From JAQXDR01 sp038138625 (lineage in GTDB: Bacteria > Pseudomonadota > Alphaproteobacteria > Rhodobacterales > Rhodobacteraceae), in NCBI GenBank assembly GCA_038138625.1, contig JAYQEA010000005.1:1-64000 (forward strand): a stretch of 64,000 nucleotides of DNA, read 5' to 3'. Under the pieces are notes generated by a model. The model searched no databases. It had not been told where the DNA came from and saw nothing but the letters and a program-made list of their open reading frames with translations. The translations under genes and the position numbers were made by a program. Positions 56,843 to 64,000 of the stretch are shown one piece after another. Within the stretch, counting starts at the first letter, position 1. Each line of letters begins with the position of its first letter.

Positions 56843-57784
56843 ATGGAAACGCATGCGGTCGTTCACGCTGGTCCGGAAAAGATATAGATTTGCAGCTTGC
56901 GGCTTACCGAAAAAGCGCCAGACGACATTATCGTTGAAACACGATACTCGGGCATCTCAACAGGAACGGAAAAACTGTTTTGGACCGGCGATATGCCGCC
57001 GTTTCCTGGTATGGGCTATCCCTTGGTGCCGGGTTACGAAGCGGTTGGTGAGGTCGTTGAGGCCCCGTCTGGTCAGGGTCTTTCAGTGGGTGATCACGTG
57101 TTTGTGCCGGGTGCAACCTGTTATCAGGATGCGCGCGGGCTTTTCGGGGCAGCCTCCAAACGCATTTTCACATCTGCGGATCGACTGACAAAAATTGACC
57201 CCGCCATTGGGGCGCAGGGCGTTTTGTTAGCGCTTGCCGCAACCGCTCATCACGCCATTACAGCGCCGAACGCCACTCTGCCAGATTTGATCATCGGTCA
57301 TGGAATTTTGGGGCGTTTGCTTGCACGACTGACGATTGCTCTTGGTGCGCCAGCACCCATCACTCACGAAATCAATCCTGAGCGTGCGCAAGGCGCGCAA
57401 GGCTATCAGGTTGTCCACCCAGAGCAGGATTCGCGGCGAGATTATCGTGCGATTTACGATGCGTCGGGCCATGGCGCCGGCCTTGATGGTTTGATTGGCC
57501 GGTTGATCCGTGGTGGTGAGGTTGTATTGGCTGGTTTCTATGCAGCGCCCCTGCAGTTTTCGTTTGCGCCAGCCTTTATGCGTGAAGCCCGTCTTAGGAT
57601 CGCTGCAGAATGGTCCCCGGAAGACATGGTCGCAGTACGCCGCCTGTTAGAGGCTGGGGTGCTGTCATTTGATGGGTTGCTGACGCATCAGGAAAGCGCC
57701 TCGGACGCGCCGCGGGCCTATACAACGGCATTCGGTGACAATCAGTGTCTAAAGATGATTTTAGATTGGAGAACAGTGTCATGA
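56843..57784 (+). pseudogene. bchC: 3-hydroxyethyl bacteriochlorophyllide a dehydrogenase, interrupted by an amber codon near the start
   Basis: Zinc-free medium-chain dehydrogenase oxidising the C3 hydroxyethyl group to acetyl. From the ATG at 56843 (ribosome site CAAGGAGGA) the frame reads METHAVVHAGPEKI, the family N-terminus, then TAG at codon 15 (56885-56887), then ICSLRLTEKAPDDIIVETRYSG in the same frame to 57784 (313 codons). Later parts are intact: ISTGTEKLFWTG, GMGYPLVPGYEAVGEVV, the glycine-rich IGHGILGRLLARL. A TTG at codon 19 could restart translation, giving a protein short by 18 residues and its first strand, but it has no ribosome site. GAG, AAG or CAG to TAG would be one substitution. 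Either a real lesion or a base-calling error. Overlaps bchX by 4 bp. Confidence 0.88.
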
Positions 57785-58779
57785 AGGACATTCCTAACCT
57801 AAAAAGTTACGATGAACGTCTCCGTGATGAAGCCGAAACCGATTTGGCCGATGTTGTTCCTGCGGAATCGTTGAAGAAGACACAGATAATCGCCATTTAC
57901 GGTAAGGGTGGCATTGGCAAAAGCTTTACGCTTGCAAACCTCAGTCATATGATGGCCGAGCAAGGCAAGCGCGTTCTGCTGATAGGGTGCGATCCAAAAT
58001 CAGACACAACGTCGCTTTTATTTGGCGGTAAGGCCTGCCCCACGATAATCGAAACCTCTACCCGCAAGAAGCTGGCTGGTGAAGAGGTCAAAATCGGCGA
58101 TGTCTGTTTCAAGCGTGGCGGCGTGTACGCCATGGAACTGGGTGGGCCCGAAGTTGGTCGCGGCTGTGGCGGACGTGGCATCATTCATGGCTTTGAACTG
58201 CTGGAAAAGCTTGGGTTTCACGACTGGGATTTTGACTACGTTCTTCTGGATTTTCTGGGTGACGTGGTGTGTGGCGGCTTTGGTCTGCCCATCGCACGGG
58301 ATATGGCGCAAAAGGTTATTCTTGTCGCCTCGAACGACCTGCAATCTCTGTATGTGGCAAACAATGTGTGTTCGGCTGTGGAATATTTCCGCAAGCTCGG
58401 TGGGAATGTCGGGGTGGCCGGTCTGGTCATCAATAAAGACGATGGCACAGGCGAGGCGGCCGCGTTTTCAGACGCGGTGGGAATTCCAATCCTGGCGGCG
58501 ATCCCTCAAGACGAAGACCTTCGCAGAAAATCGGCAAATTATCAGATTGTCGGCACCGATGCCTGCGAATGGGGACCGTTGTTTTCGGAATTAGGTGTCA
58601 ATGTTGCCGAAGCTCCGCCCGTTCGACCAACGCCTTTGGATCAGGATGGGCTGCTTGGGTTATTTGACGGTAAAGAAACCGGCGCAGGCATTGAACTTGT
58701 GCCTGCAACCGACGAGGACATGCGCGGCTCCAAATCTTCGGTAAGGCCATCGTTGGAGGTTATCTATGACGATGCCTGA
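57781..58779 (+). CDS. bchX: Chlorophyllide a reductase iron protein subunit X
   Basis: NifH-like ATPase delivering electrons to BchYZ for ring B reduction. 332 residues from the ATG at 57781. P-loop YGKGGIGKSFT at 40-50, with Cys129 (GRGCGGRG) and Cys164 (DVVCGGFG) as ligands of the dimer-bridging [4Fe-4S] cluster. It differs from BchL by the longer N- and C-termini. Overlaps bchC by ATGA and bchY by 14 bp. Confidence 0.97.
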   Translation: MKDIPNLKSYDERLRDEAETDLADVVPAESLKKTQIIAIYGKGGIGKSFTLANLSHMMAEQGKRVLLIGCDPKSDTTSLLFGGKACPTIIETSTRKKLAGEEVKIGDVCFKRGGVYAMELGGPEVGRGCGGRGIIHGFELLEKLGFHDWDFDYVLLDFLGDVVCGGFGLPIARDMAQKVILVASNDLQSLYVANNVCSAVEYFRKLGGNVGVAGLVINKDDGTGEAAAFSDAVGIPILAAIPQDEDLRRKSANYQIVGTDACEWGPLFSELGVNVAEAPPVRPTPLDQDGLLGLFDGKETGAGIELVPATDEDMRGSKSSVRPSLEVIYDDA

Positions 58780-60295
58780 AGATATGTCATCGGCGATTGA
58801 TGAGCCCATCTCTGTCGCTCCTGTTGAAGGCGGTTGCTCCTCCACTGCCGAACTCAAAAAAGCTGCCAAGGCAGCCGGGGCGTCAGAGATTCTGGATAAA
58901 TATGCGGCGGATTATCCGATGGGGCCTCATGACAAGCCCCAAAGCATGTGTCCTGCATTCGGCTCGCTTCGTGTGGGTTTGCGGATGAAACGTGTTGCGA
59001 CGGTTCTGTCCGGCTCGGCGTGCTGTGTCTACGGGCTCAGTTTCGTGTCACATTTTTATGGTGCCAGACGGTCGGTTGGATATGTGCCGTTTGATTCCGA
59101 AACTTTGGTGACCGGAAAACTGTTCGAAGATATCCGCGAGTCGGTGTTTGACCTGGCAGATCCGGACAAATTGGACGCCATCGTTGTCACGAATCTATGT
59201 GTTCCAACCGCAAGCGGTGTTCCGTTGCGATTGTTACCAGACGAAATCAACGGCGTTCGTATTATCGGGATAGATGTGCCAGGCTTCGGCGTGCCCACAC
59301 ATGCCGAAGCAAAGGATGTCCTGACAGGCGCCATGCTGGCCTACGCGCGAAAAGAGGCCGAAGCCGGGCCTGTTCAGCGTCCCGAAGGTCGCAAAGACGA
59401 TCGCCCTGCCCTCGCACTTATGGGCGAGATGTTCCCAGCTGACCCGATGGTGATTGGTCAAATGATCGCGCCATTGGGACTTGCCACAGGTCCTGTCGTT
59501 CCGGTTCGTGAATGGCGCGAATTATATGCGGCTCTCGATTGCCCTGCCGCCGCTGCAATCCACCCATTTTACACAGCCACAACCCGCGAGTTCGAGGCCG
59601 CTGGTCGCTCGGTGATAGGATCGGCTCCCGTCGGAGTTGACGGCACAGCCGCTTGGCTAGCAGCCGTTGGAGATGCATATGGCGTCGCCGCCGACCAGAT
59701 CGCTGCAGCGCAAAACGCTTGGATACCCGCGATTTCAGGCGCATTGGCGAATGCGCCAATATCGGCGACGATTACATTGTCAGGCTATGAGGGAAGCGAA
59801 CTTTTGGTCGCACGCCTTTTGATCGAAAGCGGCGCCAAGGTTCCTTATGTGGGCACTGCATGTCCCAAAACGTCCGCAAACCAGGACGACGCCGCATGGC
59901 TGGCTGACAAAGGTGTCAAAGTCAAATTTCGTGCATCATTAGAAGACGATTGCGCCGCGATGGAGGCCATCAAGCCGGATTTGGCCGTTGGAACAACGCC
60001 CGTCGTGCAAAAGGCCAAAACTCTTGGAATTCCGTCATTATATTTCACCAATCTGATTTCGGCCCGGCCCTTGATGGGTCCAGCAGGGGCTGGATCGCTT
60101 GCGCAGGTCATAAATGCCGCATGCGCCAACAAAGACCGTATGACCCGTATGCAGGACTTTTTCGAAGATGTGGGTCAGGGTGATACAGCCGGAATTTGGC
60201 AAGATACGCCAAATGTGCGTCCGGACTTTAGGGCCTTGCATCAAAAGAAACTTGAGAAAAAAGCGCGTGCCGCAAAAGCGCAGGAAATGATCTGA
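58766..60295 (+). CDS. bchY: Chlorophyllide a reductase subunit Y
   Basis: Nitrogenase-like component that, with BchZ, reduces the C7-C8 bond of chlorophyllide a. 509 residues. Cluster cysteines appear in QSMCPAFGSLR, SGSACCVYGL and VTNLCVPTASG. SLYFTNLISARPLMGPAG near the C-terminus is family-specific. Starts inside bchX and overlaps bchZ by one base. Confidence 0.96.
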   Translation: MTMPEDMSSAIDEPISVAPVEGGCSSTAELKKAAKAAGASEILDKYAADYPMGPHDKPQSMCPAFGSLRVGLRMKRVATVLSGSACCVYGLSFVSHFYGARRSVGYVPFDSETLVTGKLFEDIRESVFDLADPDKLDAIVVTNLCVPTASGVPLRLLPDEINGVRIIGIDVPGFGVPTHAEAKDVLTGAMLAYARKEAEAGPVQRPEGRKDDRPALALMGEMFPADPMVIGQMIAPLGLATGPVVPVREWRELYAALDCPAAAAIHPFYTATTREFEAAGRSVIGSAPVGVDGTAAWLAAVGDAYGVAADQIAAAQNAWIPAISGALANAPISATITLSGYEGSELLVARLLIESGAKVPYVGTACPKTSANQDDAAWLADKGVKVKFRASLEDDCAAMEAIKPDLAVGTTPVVQKAKTLGIPSLYFTNLISARPLMGPAGAGSLAQVINAACANKDRMTRMQDFFEDVGQGDTAGIWQDTPNVRPDFRALHQKKLEKKARAAKAQEMI

Positions 60296-61770
60296 TGGTG
60301 TTGATACTGGATCATGATCGGGCCGGTGGCTATTGGGGCGCAGTTTATGCATTCTGCGCAGTCAAGGGCTTGCAGGTTGTGATTGATGGTCCGGTTGGCT
60401 GTGAGAACCTGCCGGTGACGTCGGTTCTTCATTACTCGGATGCCCTGCCCCCGCATGAACTGCCGATTGTCGTGACGGGCCTGGGCGAGGAAGAACTTGG
60501 CCGCGACGGCACAGAAGGCGCTATGAAGCGCGCGTGGAATACACTTGATCCTGCATTGCCAGCTGTCGTGGTGACGGGATCTATCGCAGAAATGATTGGC
60601 GGTGGCGTCACACCTCAGGGCACAAACCTGCAAAGGTTCCTGCCGCGTACAATCGACGAGGATCAGTGGCAGGCTGCTGATCGGGCGATGACGTGGATTT
60701 TTACCGAATTCGGTATGACCAAGGGCCGGATGCCAAAAGAAAAGAAACGCGCGTCTGATGCAAAGCCGCGTGTCAACATTCTAGGCCCAATGTATGGGAC
60801 CTTCAATATGCCCTCCGATCTGGCCGAGATCAGGCGTCTGATCGAAGGGATCGGAGCCGAGGTTAACATGGTTATGCCGCTTGGGGCGCATGTCGCTGAA
60901 ATGCGCGACCTTGTGAATGCAGATGTCAATATCTGTATGTATCGCGAATTTGGACGGGGTCTTGCCGAAACTCTCGGAAAACCCTATTTGCAAGCTCCGA
61001 TCGGACTGGACAGCACAACAAAGTTCCTGCGCGAACTTGGTGGTCTTCTGGGCCTTGATCCCGAGCCATTTATCACTCGGGAAAAGCACTCCACCATCAA
61101 GCCGATTTGGGATTTATGGCGGTCGGTGACACAGGATTTCTTTGCTACAGCCAGTTTCGGCATTGTCGCCAGCGAAACATACACGCGCGGCATACGTTTG
61201 TTTCTGGAAGAGGACATGGGCCTGCCCTGTGCCTTTGCCGTATCGCGGGTCGCGGGTGCCAAGACGGACAATGCCAGTATTCGCGCAGATATCCACACGA
61301 AAAAGCCACTGGTTTTAATGGGATCGATAAACGAAAAGATCTACCTTGCCGAAACCCGCGGTGGATTTGGTCCCAAGCCTACGTTTATCCCTGCATCTTT
61401 TCCCGGTGCGGCCATCAGGCGGGCCACCGGCACACCATTCATGGGATATGCGGGAGCAACCTATCTTATACAAGAGGTTTGTAACGGACTGTTTGATGCC
61501 TTGTTTGAAATCCTGCCACTGGCGTCAGACATGGATCAAGCAGATGCAACCCCGACCCCACTGAGGCGAGATCTGGCATGGGAGCCCGAAGCCGCCGCAG
61601 CCCTTGAACGTATTTTGTTAAGCCATCCAGTTCTGACGCGTATTTCTGCCGCAAAATCCCTGCGCGATGCAGCAGAAGCCGCAGCGCTTGCCAGCGGAGC
61701 ACAGCAGGTGACTGCGCGCGATGTCGAAGCTTTGGCGCCCCTATCCAATGAAGAAGGAGATCCGCAATGA
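60295..61770 (+). CDS. bchZ: Chlorophyllide a reductase subunit Z
   Basis: BchY partner, 491 residues. LDHDRAGGYWGAVYAFCAVKGLQV at the start (in part), GPVGCENLPVTSVLHY with the cluster cysteine, and the C-terminal proto-chlorophyllide-reductase-like domain (LERILLSHPVLTRISAAKSLRDAAE, in part). The puf promoter region is usually within this 3' part; I could not fix it by sequence. Overlaps pufQ by 4 bp. Confidence 0.96.
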   Translation: MVLILDHDRAGGYWGAVYAFCAVKGLQVVIDGPVGCENLPVTSVLHYSDALPPHELPIVVTGLGEEELGRDGTEGAMKRAWNTLDPALPAVVVTGSIAEMIGGGVTPQGTNLQRFLPRTIDEDQWQAADRAMTWIFTEFGMTKGRMPKEKKRASDAKPRVNILGPMYGTFNMPSDLAEIRRLIEGIGAEVNMVMPLGAHVAEMRDLVNADVNICMYREFGRGLAETLGKPYLQAPIGLDSTTKFLRELGGLLGLDPEPFITREKHSTIKPIWDLWRSVTQDFFATASFGIVASETYTRGIRLFLEEDMGLPCAFAVSRVAGAKTDNASIRADIHTKKPLVLMGSINEKIYLAETRGGFGPKPTFIPASFPGAAIRRATGTPFMGYAGATYLIQEVCNGLFDALFEILPLASDMDQADATPTPLRRDLAWEPEAAAALERILLSHPVLTRISAAKSLRDAAEAAALASGAQQVTARDVEALAPLSNEEGDPQ

Positions 61771-61976
61771 GCACTTCCCCGGACGTAAGGCATAAACGCC
61801 GTCGGTCAGGCGAATTTGTCTTCTATTTTACGATCATCTTCATAGCGGCCTTGCCGTATGCAGCAATCGAGTGGGTCTGTGACGTGTTCCGTCGCGGCAC
61901 CCTGAATCTACGCGGTCCTTTGGCCCGTGCCTGGCTTGAAGCCGACAGAATAACGCCCGTCATTTTTTCAAATTGA
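61767..61976 (+). CDS. pufQ: PufQ, small protein coupling pigment synthesis to the puf operon
   Basis: 69-residue single-pass membrane protein; RHKRRRSGEFVFYFTIIFIAALPYAAIEW includes the basic lead and helix (about residues 15-37), and GPLARAWLEADRITPVIFS is the typical end. In Rhodobacter PufQ is needed for normal bacteriochlorophyll formation. Coupled to bchZ by a 4-bp overlap, 90 bp before pufB. Confidence 0.93.
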   Translation: MSTSPDVRHKRRRSGEFVFYFTIIFIAALPYAAIEWVCDVFRRGTLNLRGPLARAWLEADRITPVIFSN

Positions 61977-62020
61977 CGGACGATCCGAGATCCGCTCGTC
62001 GTGAGAGACGGGCGGGGCCC

Positions 62021-62039
62021 CGCCGCAGGGTTTGCGGCG
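62021..62039 (+). other. GC-rich hairpin between pufQ and pufB
   Basis: CGCCGCA (62021-62027) pairs with TGCGGCG (62033-62039), loop of five. Just before it, 62011-62024 is the perfect palindrome GGCGGGGCCCCGCC. It lies 27 bp before the pufB ATG and could protect the 5' end of the processed pufBA mRNA. Confidence 0.6.
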
Positions 62040-62066
62040 TCAGCGTAAACTTCCGGAGGAATCTTT

Positions 62067-62216
62067 ATGGCTGATAACAGTGACCTGTCTTTCACAGGTC
62101 TAACCGACGAACAGGCGCAAGAACTGCACTCCGTCTATATGAGCGGGCTCGTGCTGTTCTCGGCCGTCGCCGTGGTGGCTCATCTGGCGGTGTTCATCTG
62201 GCGTCCGTGGTTCTGA
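62067..62216 (+). CDS. pufB: Light-harvesting complex 1 beta subunit
   Basis: 49 residues: MADNSDLSFTGLTDEQAQEL, then one membrane helix with the bacteriochlorophyll-ligand His in VVAHLAVF (residue 39) and the terminal WRPWF. Strong ribosome site CCGGAGGA 8 bp upstream. Too short for usual gene calling. Followed by pufA after 15 bp. Confidence 0.97.
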   Translation: MADNSDLSFTGLTDEQAQELHSVYMSGLVLFSAVAVVAHLAVFIWRPWF

Positions 62217-62231
62217 GTGAGGGATTGATCC

Positions 62232-62405
62232 ATGTCCAAGTTCTATAAGATCTGGCTGGTGTTTGATCCGCGTCGTGTGTTTGTAGCACAGGGCGCCTTT
62301 CTGTTCCTTTTGGCGGCGATGATTCACCTCGTCCTGCTGAGCACTGGTGCAGAAGGCTACAACTGGTTTGAAATTGCCGCGGACAACCGCGCAAGCGGCC
62401 AGTAA
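62232..62405 (+). CDS. pufA: Light-harvesting complex 1 alpha subunit
   Basis: 57 residues: MSKFYKIWLVFDPRRVFVAQ N-terminus, one membrane helix with the bacteriochlorophyll-ligand His in AAMIHLVLLST (residue 32). The periplasmic tail ends FEIAADNRASGQ. No pufX or puc genes are visible in the window. Confidence 0.97.
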   Translation: MSKFYKIWLVFDPRRVFVAQGAFLFLLAAMIHLVLLSTGAEGYNWFEIAADNRASGQ

Positions 62406-62427
62406 CCACCTGTTCATTTATAAAAAC

Positions 62428-62453
62428 GTCGCGGGCGGGCTCCCGCCCGCGAC
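62428..62453 (+). other. Strong intercistronic hairpin after pufA
   Basis: GTCGCGGGCGGG (62428-62439) pairs perfectly with CCCGCCCGCGAC (62442-62453). In Rhodobacter a hairpin at this place stops 3' exonucleases and stabilises pufBA mRNA so that antenna is made in excess over reaction centre; the same role is inferred here. Confidence 0.85.
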
Positions 62454-62470
62454 ACTCAATAACCAAACGA

Positions 62471-62486
62471 CGGCCCGCGATGGCCG
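62471..62486 (+). other. Second small hairpin before pufL
   Basis: CGGCC (62471-62475) pairs with GGCCG (62482-62486), loop of six. It lies 21 bp before the pufL ATG. Confidence 0.4.
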
Positions 62487-62507
62487 CCATCACCGGAGTT
62501 ATATCCC

Positions 62508-63347
62508 ATGGCGATGCTCAGTTTTGAGAAAAAATACCGCGTTCGGGGAGGGACCTTGATCGGCGGCGACCTGTTTGATTTCTGGGTCGGCCCCTTCTAC
62601 GTCGGTTTTTTTGGTGTCACGACCGTTTTCTTCGCAGTCTTAGGCACAATTTTAATCTTTTGGGGGGCCTCACAACAAGGTACCTTCAATCCCTGGCTTA
62701 TCAATATCGCACCACCAGATCTCAGCTACGGTCTTGGTTTGGCGCCCCTGCTAGAGGGAGGACTTTGGCAAATCATAACGATGTGCGCGACCTGCGCCTT
62801 CGTCAGTTGGGCACTGCGAGAAGTTGAAATCTGCCGGAAACTAGGCATGGGATATCACGTTCCCTTTGCGTTCAGTTTTGCGATCCTTGCCTATGTGACG
62901 CTTGTTATATTCAGGCCTGTGCTTATGGGGGCTTGGGGGCATGGATTTCCGTATGGGATCTTCAGTCATCTCGATTGGGTCTCCAATACAGGATATGCCT
63001 ACCTCCACTTCCACTACAATCCAGCGCATATGCTAGCTGTAACGCTCTTTTTCACTACCACTCTGGCCTTGGCCTTACACGGAGCACTAATCCTGTCGGC
63101 CGCAAATCCCGAAGACGGGGAATTGGCGAAAACACCGGATCACGAAGATTCGTTCTTTCGGGACTTCATCGGGTATTCGATCGGAACGCTTGGTATTCAC
63201 CGACTGGGTTTTCTACTGGCCATAAATGCGGTCTTTTTCTCGGCGGTTTGTATCATCATCTCCGGACCGGTTTGGACCAAAGGGTGGCCAGAATGGTGGA
63301 ACTGGTGGTTAGAATTGCCAATTTGGCCCACGCAAATAGGGATGTGA
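62508..63347 (+). CDS. pufL: Photosynthetic reaction centre subunit L
   Basis: 279-residue five-helix core protein. Counting Met as 1, His174 (NPAHM) is the special-pair ligand, His169 (HFHY) hydrogen-bonds it, His154 binds the accessory bacteriochlorophyll, and His191 (ALHGA) and His231 (GIHR) bind the non-heme iron; Ser224 and Asp/Glu around 203-214 serve proton entry to QB. These numbers are the classical Rhodobacter ones plus one. Family length is normal. Followed by pufM after 3 bp. Confidence 0.98.
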   Translation: MAMLSFEKKYRVRGGTLIGGDLFDFWVGPFYVGFFGVTTVFFAVLGTILIFWGASQQGTFNPWLINIAPPDLSYGLGLAPLLEGGLWQIITMCATCAFVSWALREVEICRKLGMGYHVPFAFSFAILAYVTLVIFRPVLMGAWGHGFPYGIFSHLDWVSNTGYAYLHFHYNPAHMLAVTLFFTTTLALALHGALILSAANPEDGELAKTPDHEDSFFRDFIGYSIGTLGIHRLGFLLAINAVFFSAVCIIISGPVWTKGWPEWWNWWLELPIWPTQIGM

Positions 63348-63350
63348 TCG

Positions 63351-64000
63351 ATGCCTGAGTATCAGAACATTTTCACACAAGTGCAGGTTCAAGGTCCCGC
63401 TGAATGGGGCATGGACGACAGTGGCAAGATGATGGCCGAGCGCGGTGGAACACCGTTCTTTTCGACCCTTGTCGGCTACGTCGGTAACGCACAAATCGGA
63501 CCAATATATTTGGGCTGGACGGGCATGATCTCGCTTGCAGCCGGGGCTTTGTGGTTCTTTATCGTCGGTATGAACATGCTGGCTCAGGTCGACTGGTCTC
63601 TGCCAGAGATGATCCGGCAGCTGTTCTGGCTGGCGCTGGAGCCACCAAGCCCTGAATACGGGCTGTCCATGCCGCCCCTGAATGACGGTGGCTGGTATAT
63701 CATATCCAGCTTCTTTCTGCTCGTCAGCGTGTGTACATGGTGGCTTAGGTCGTACCTCTTGGCGCAAGAGCAAAAAATGGGCAAGCATGTTGCATGGGCC
63801 TTTGCGTCTGCTGTTTGGTTGTTCCTTGTTTTGGGGTTGTTCCGTCCTTTGTTGATGGGATCATGGTCAGAGGCCGTGCCTTATGGGATCTTCCCGCACC
63901 TTGATTGGACGACCGCATTCTCAATCCGGTACGGCAATCTGTATTATAACCCGTTCCACTGCCTCTCGATTGTCTTCCTGTATGGATCTGTCCTGCTTTT
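63351..64000 (+). CDS. pufM: Photosynthetic reaction centre subunit M (3' end beyond window)
   Basis: First 216 residues of the M protein: MPEYQNIFTQVQVQGPAEWG start, then helices A to D. His183 (IFPHLDW) binds the accessory bacteriochlorophyll, His203 in YYNPFHCLS is the special-pair ligand and Tyr211 follows in FLYGS, as in Rhodobacter M plus one. The remaining about 110 residues with the iron ligands lie outside. Whether pufC or pufX follows cannot be seen. Confidence 0.97.
   Translation, partial: MPEYQNIFTQVQVQGPAEWGMDDSGKMMAERGGTPFFSTLVGYVGNAQIGPIYLGWTGMISLAAGALWFFIVGMNMLAQVDWSLPEMIRQLFWLALEPPSPEYGLSMPPLNDGGWYIISSFFLLVSVCTWWLRSYLLAQEQKMGKHVAWAFASAVWLFLVLGLFRPLLMGSWSEAVPYGIFPHLDWTTAFSIRYGNLYYNPFHCLSIVFLYGSVLL

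Noticed and set aside
37778..56887. Genome-wide recoding of UAG as an amino acid, to explain the ambers in lhaA and bchC
   Set aside because: TAG is used as a normal terminator in the same cluster (for example crtB and the PucC-like gene), and no pyrrolysine or suppressor machinery is visible.
56897..57784. TTG at 56897 as the natural bchC start
   Set aside because: It lacks a ribosome site, while the ATG at 56843 has one and codes for the conserved METHAVV N-terminus.
1..64000. CRISPR array, tRNA or rRNA genes
   Set aside because: No regularly spaced direct repeats and no cloverleaf or rRNA-like sequence were noticed on reading through.

Overview
This window is a chromosomal or plasmid segment of an alphaproteobacterium, most likely a Rhodobacterales (Roseobacter-group) aerobic anoxygenic phototroph. 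About two thirds of it (23.0 kb to the right edge) is one uninterrupted photosynthesis gene cluster (PGC) with the complete bacteriochlorophyll a pathway, the carotenoid genes crtA-I-B-C-D-E-F (spheroidene/spheroidenone branch), the reaction-centre H, L and M genes, LH1 alpha and beta, 5-aminolevulinate synthase, a cytochrome c2, and the redox/light regulators PpsR and PpaA. The ring cyclase is the O2-dependent AcsF with its alphaproteobacterial partner BciE. No bchE is present, which fits aerobic phototrophy. No rRNA or tRNA gene was seen.

Left part (1-19.4 kb): a truncated RTX-repeat metalloprotease-like gene running off the left edge, about 2 kb of apparently gene-poor DNA, uvrD/pcrA, an Rrf2-type regulator, a four-gene one-carbon set (methyltetrahydrofolate:corrinoid methyltransferase-like, HAD phosphatase, methylenetetrahydrofolate-reductase-like, 'virulence factor' small protein), then ppx/gppA, rlmE, an SGNH hydrolase, lolC/E, lolD, and on the other strand trpE, a PpiD-like chaperone and an aminotransferase. 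A boundary zone (19.4-23.0 kb) holds a broken small gene, a heavily degraded ISNCY-like transposase, a LuxR-type regulator without a luxI, and one small unknown gene.

PGC layout: bchP - pucC-like - bchG - ppsR - ppaA (minus); bchF-N-B-H-L-M-lhaA-puhA-B-C-bciE-acsF-puhE-hemA-cycA (plus); bchO-D-I-crtA (minus); crtI-B-tspO (plus); crtC-D (minus); crtE-F (plus); bchC-X-Y-Z-pufQ-B-A-L-M (plus, pufM cut by the right edge). Perfect TGT-N12-ACA palindromes, the PpsR/CrtJ operator, lie at every divergent or internal control point: three between ppaA and bchF, two between crtA and crtI, one between crtD and crtE, two (plus a near match) before bchC. PpsR encoded here therefore probably controls nearly the whole cluster, with PpaA as its antirepressor.

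Two PGC genes carry an in-frame amber codon inside otherwise intact reading frames: lhaA at codon 103 and bchC at codon 15. Either the cluster is starting to decay or these are sequence errors. The window is a draft: four 10-N runs lie at or inside three genes (two of them in uvrD), and at each of them the reading frame is restored when the Ns are removed (one needs a 4-base overlap), so the gaps are assembly joins and not biological lesions.
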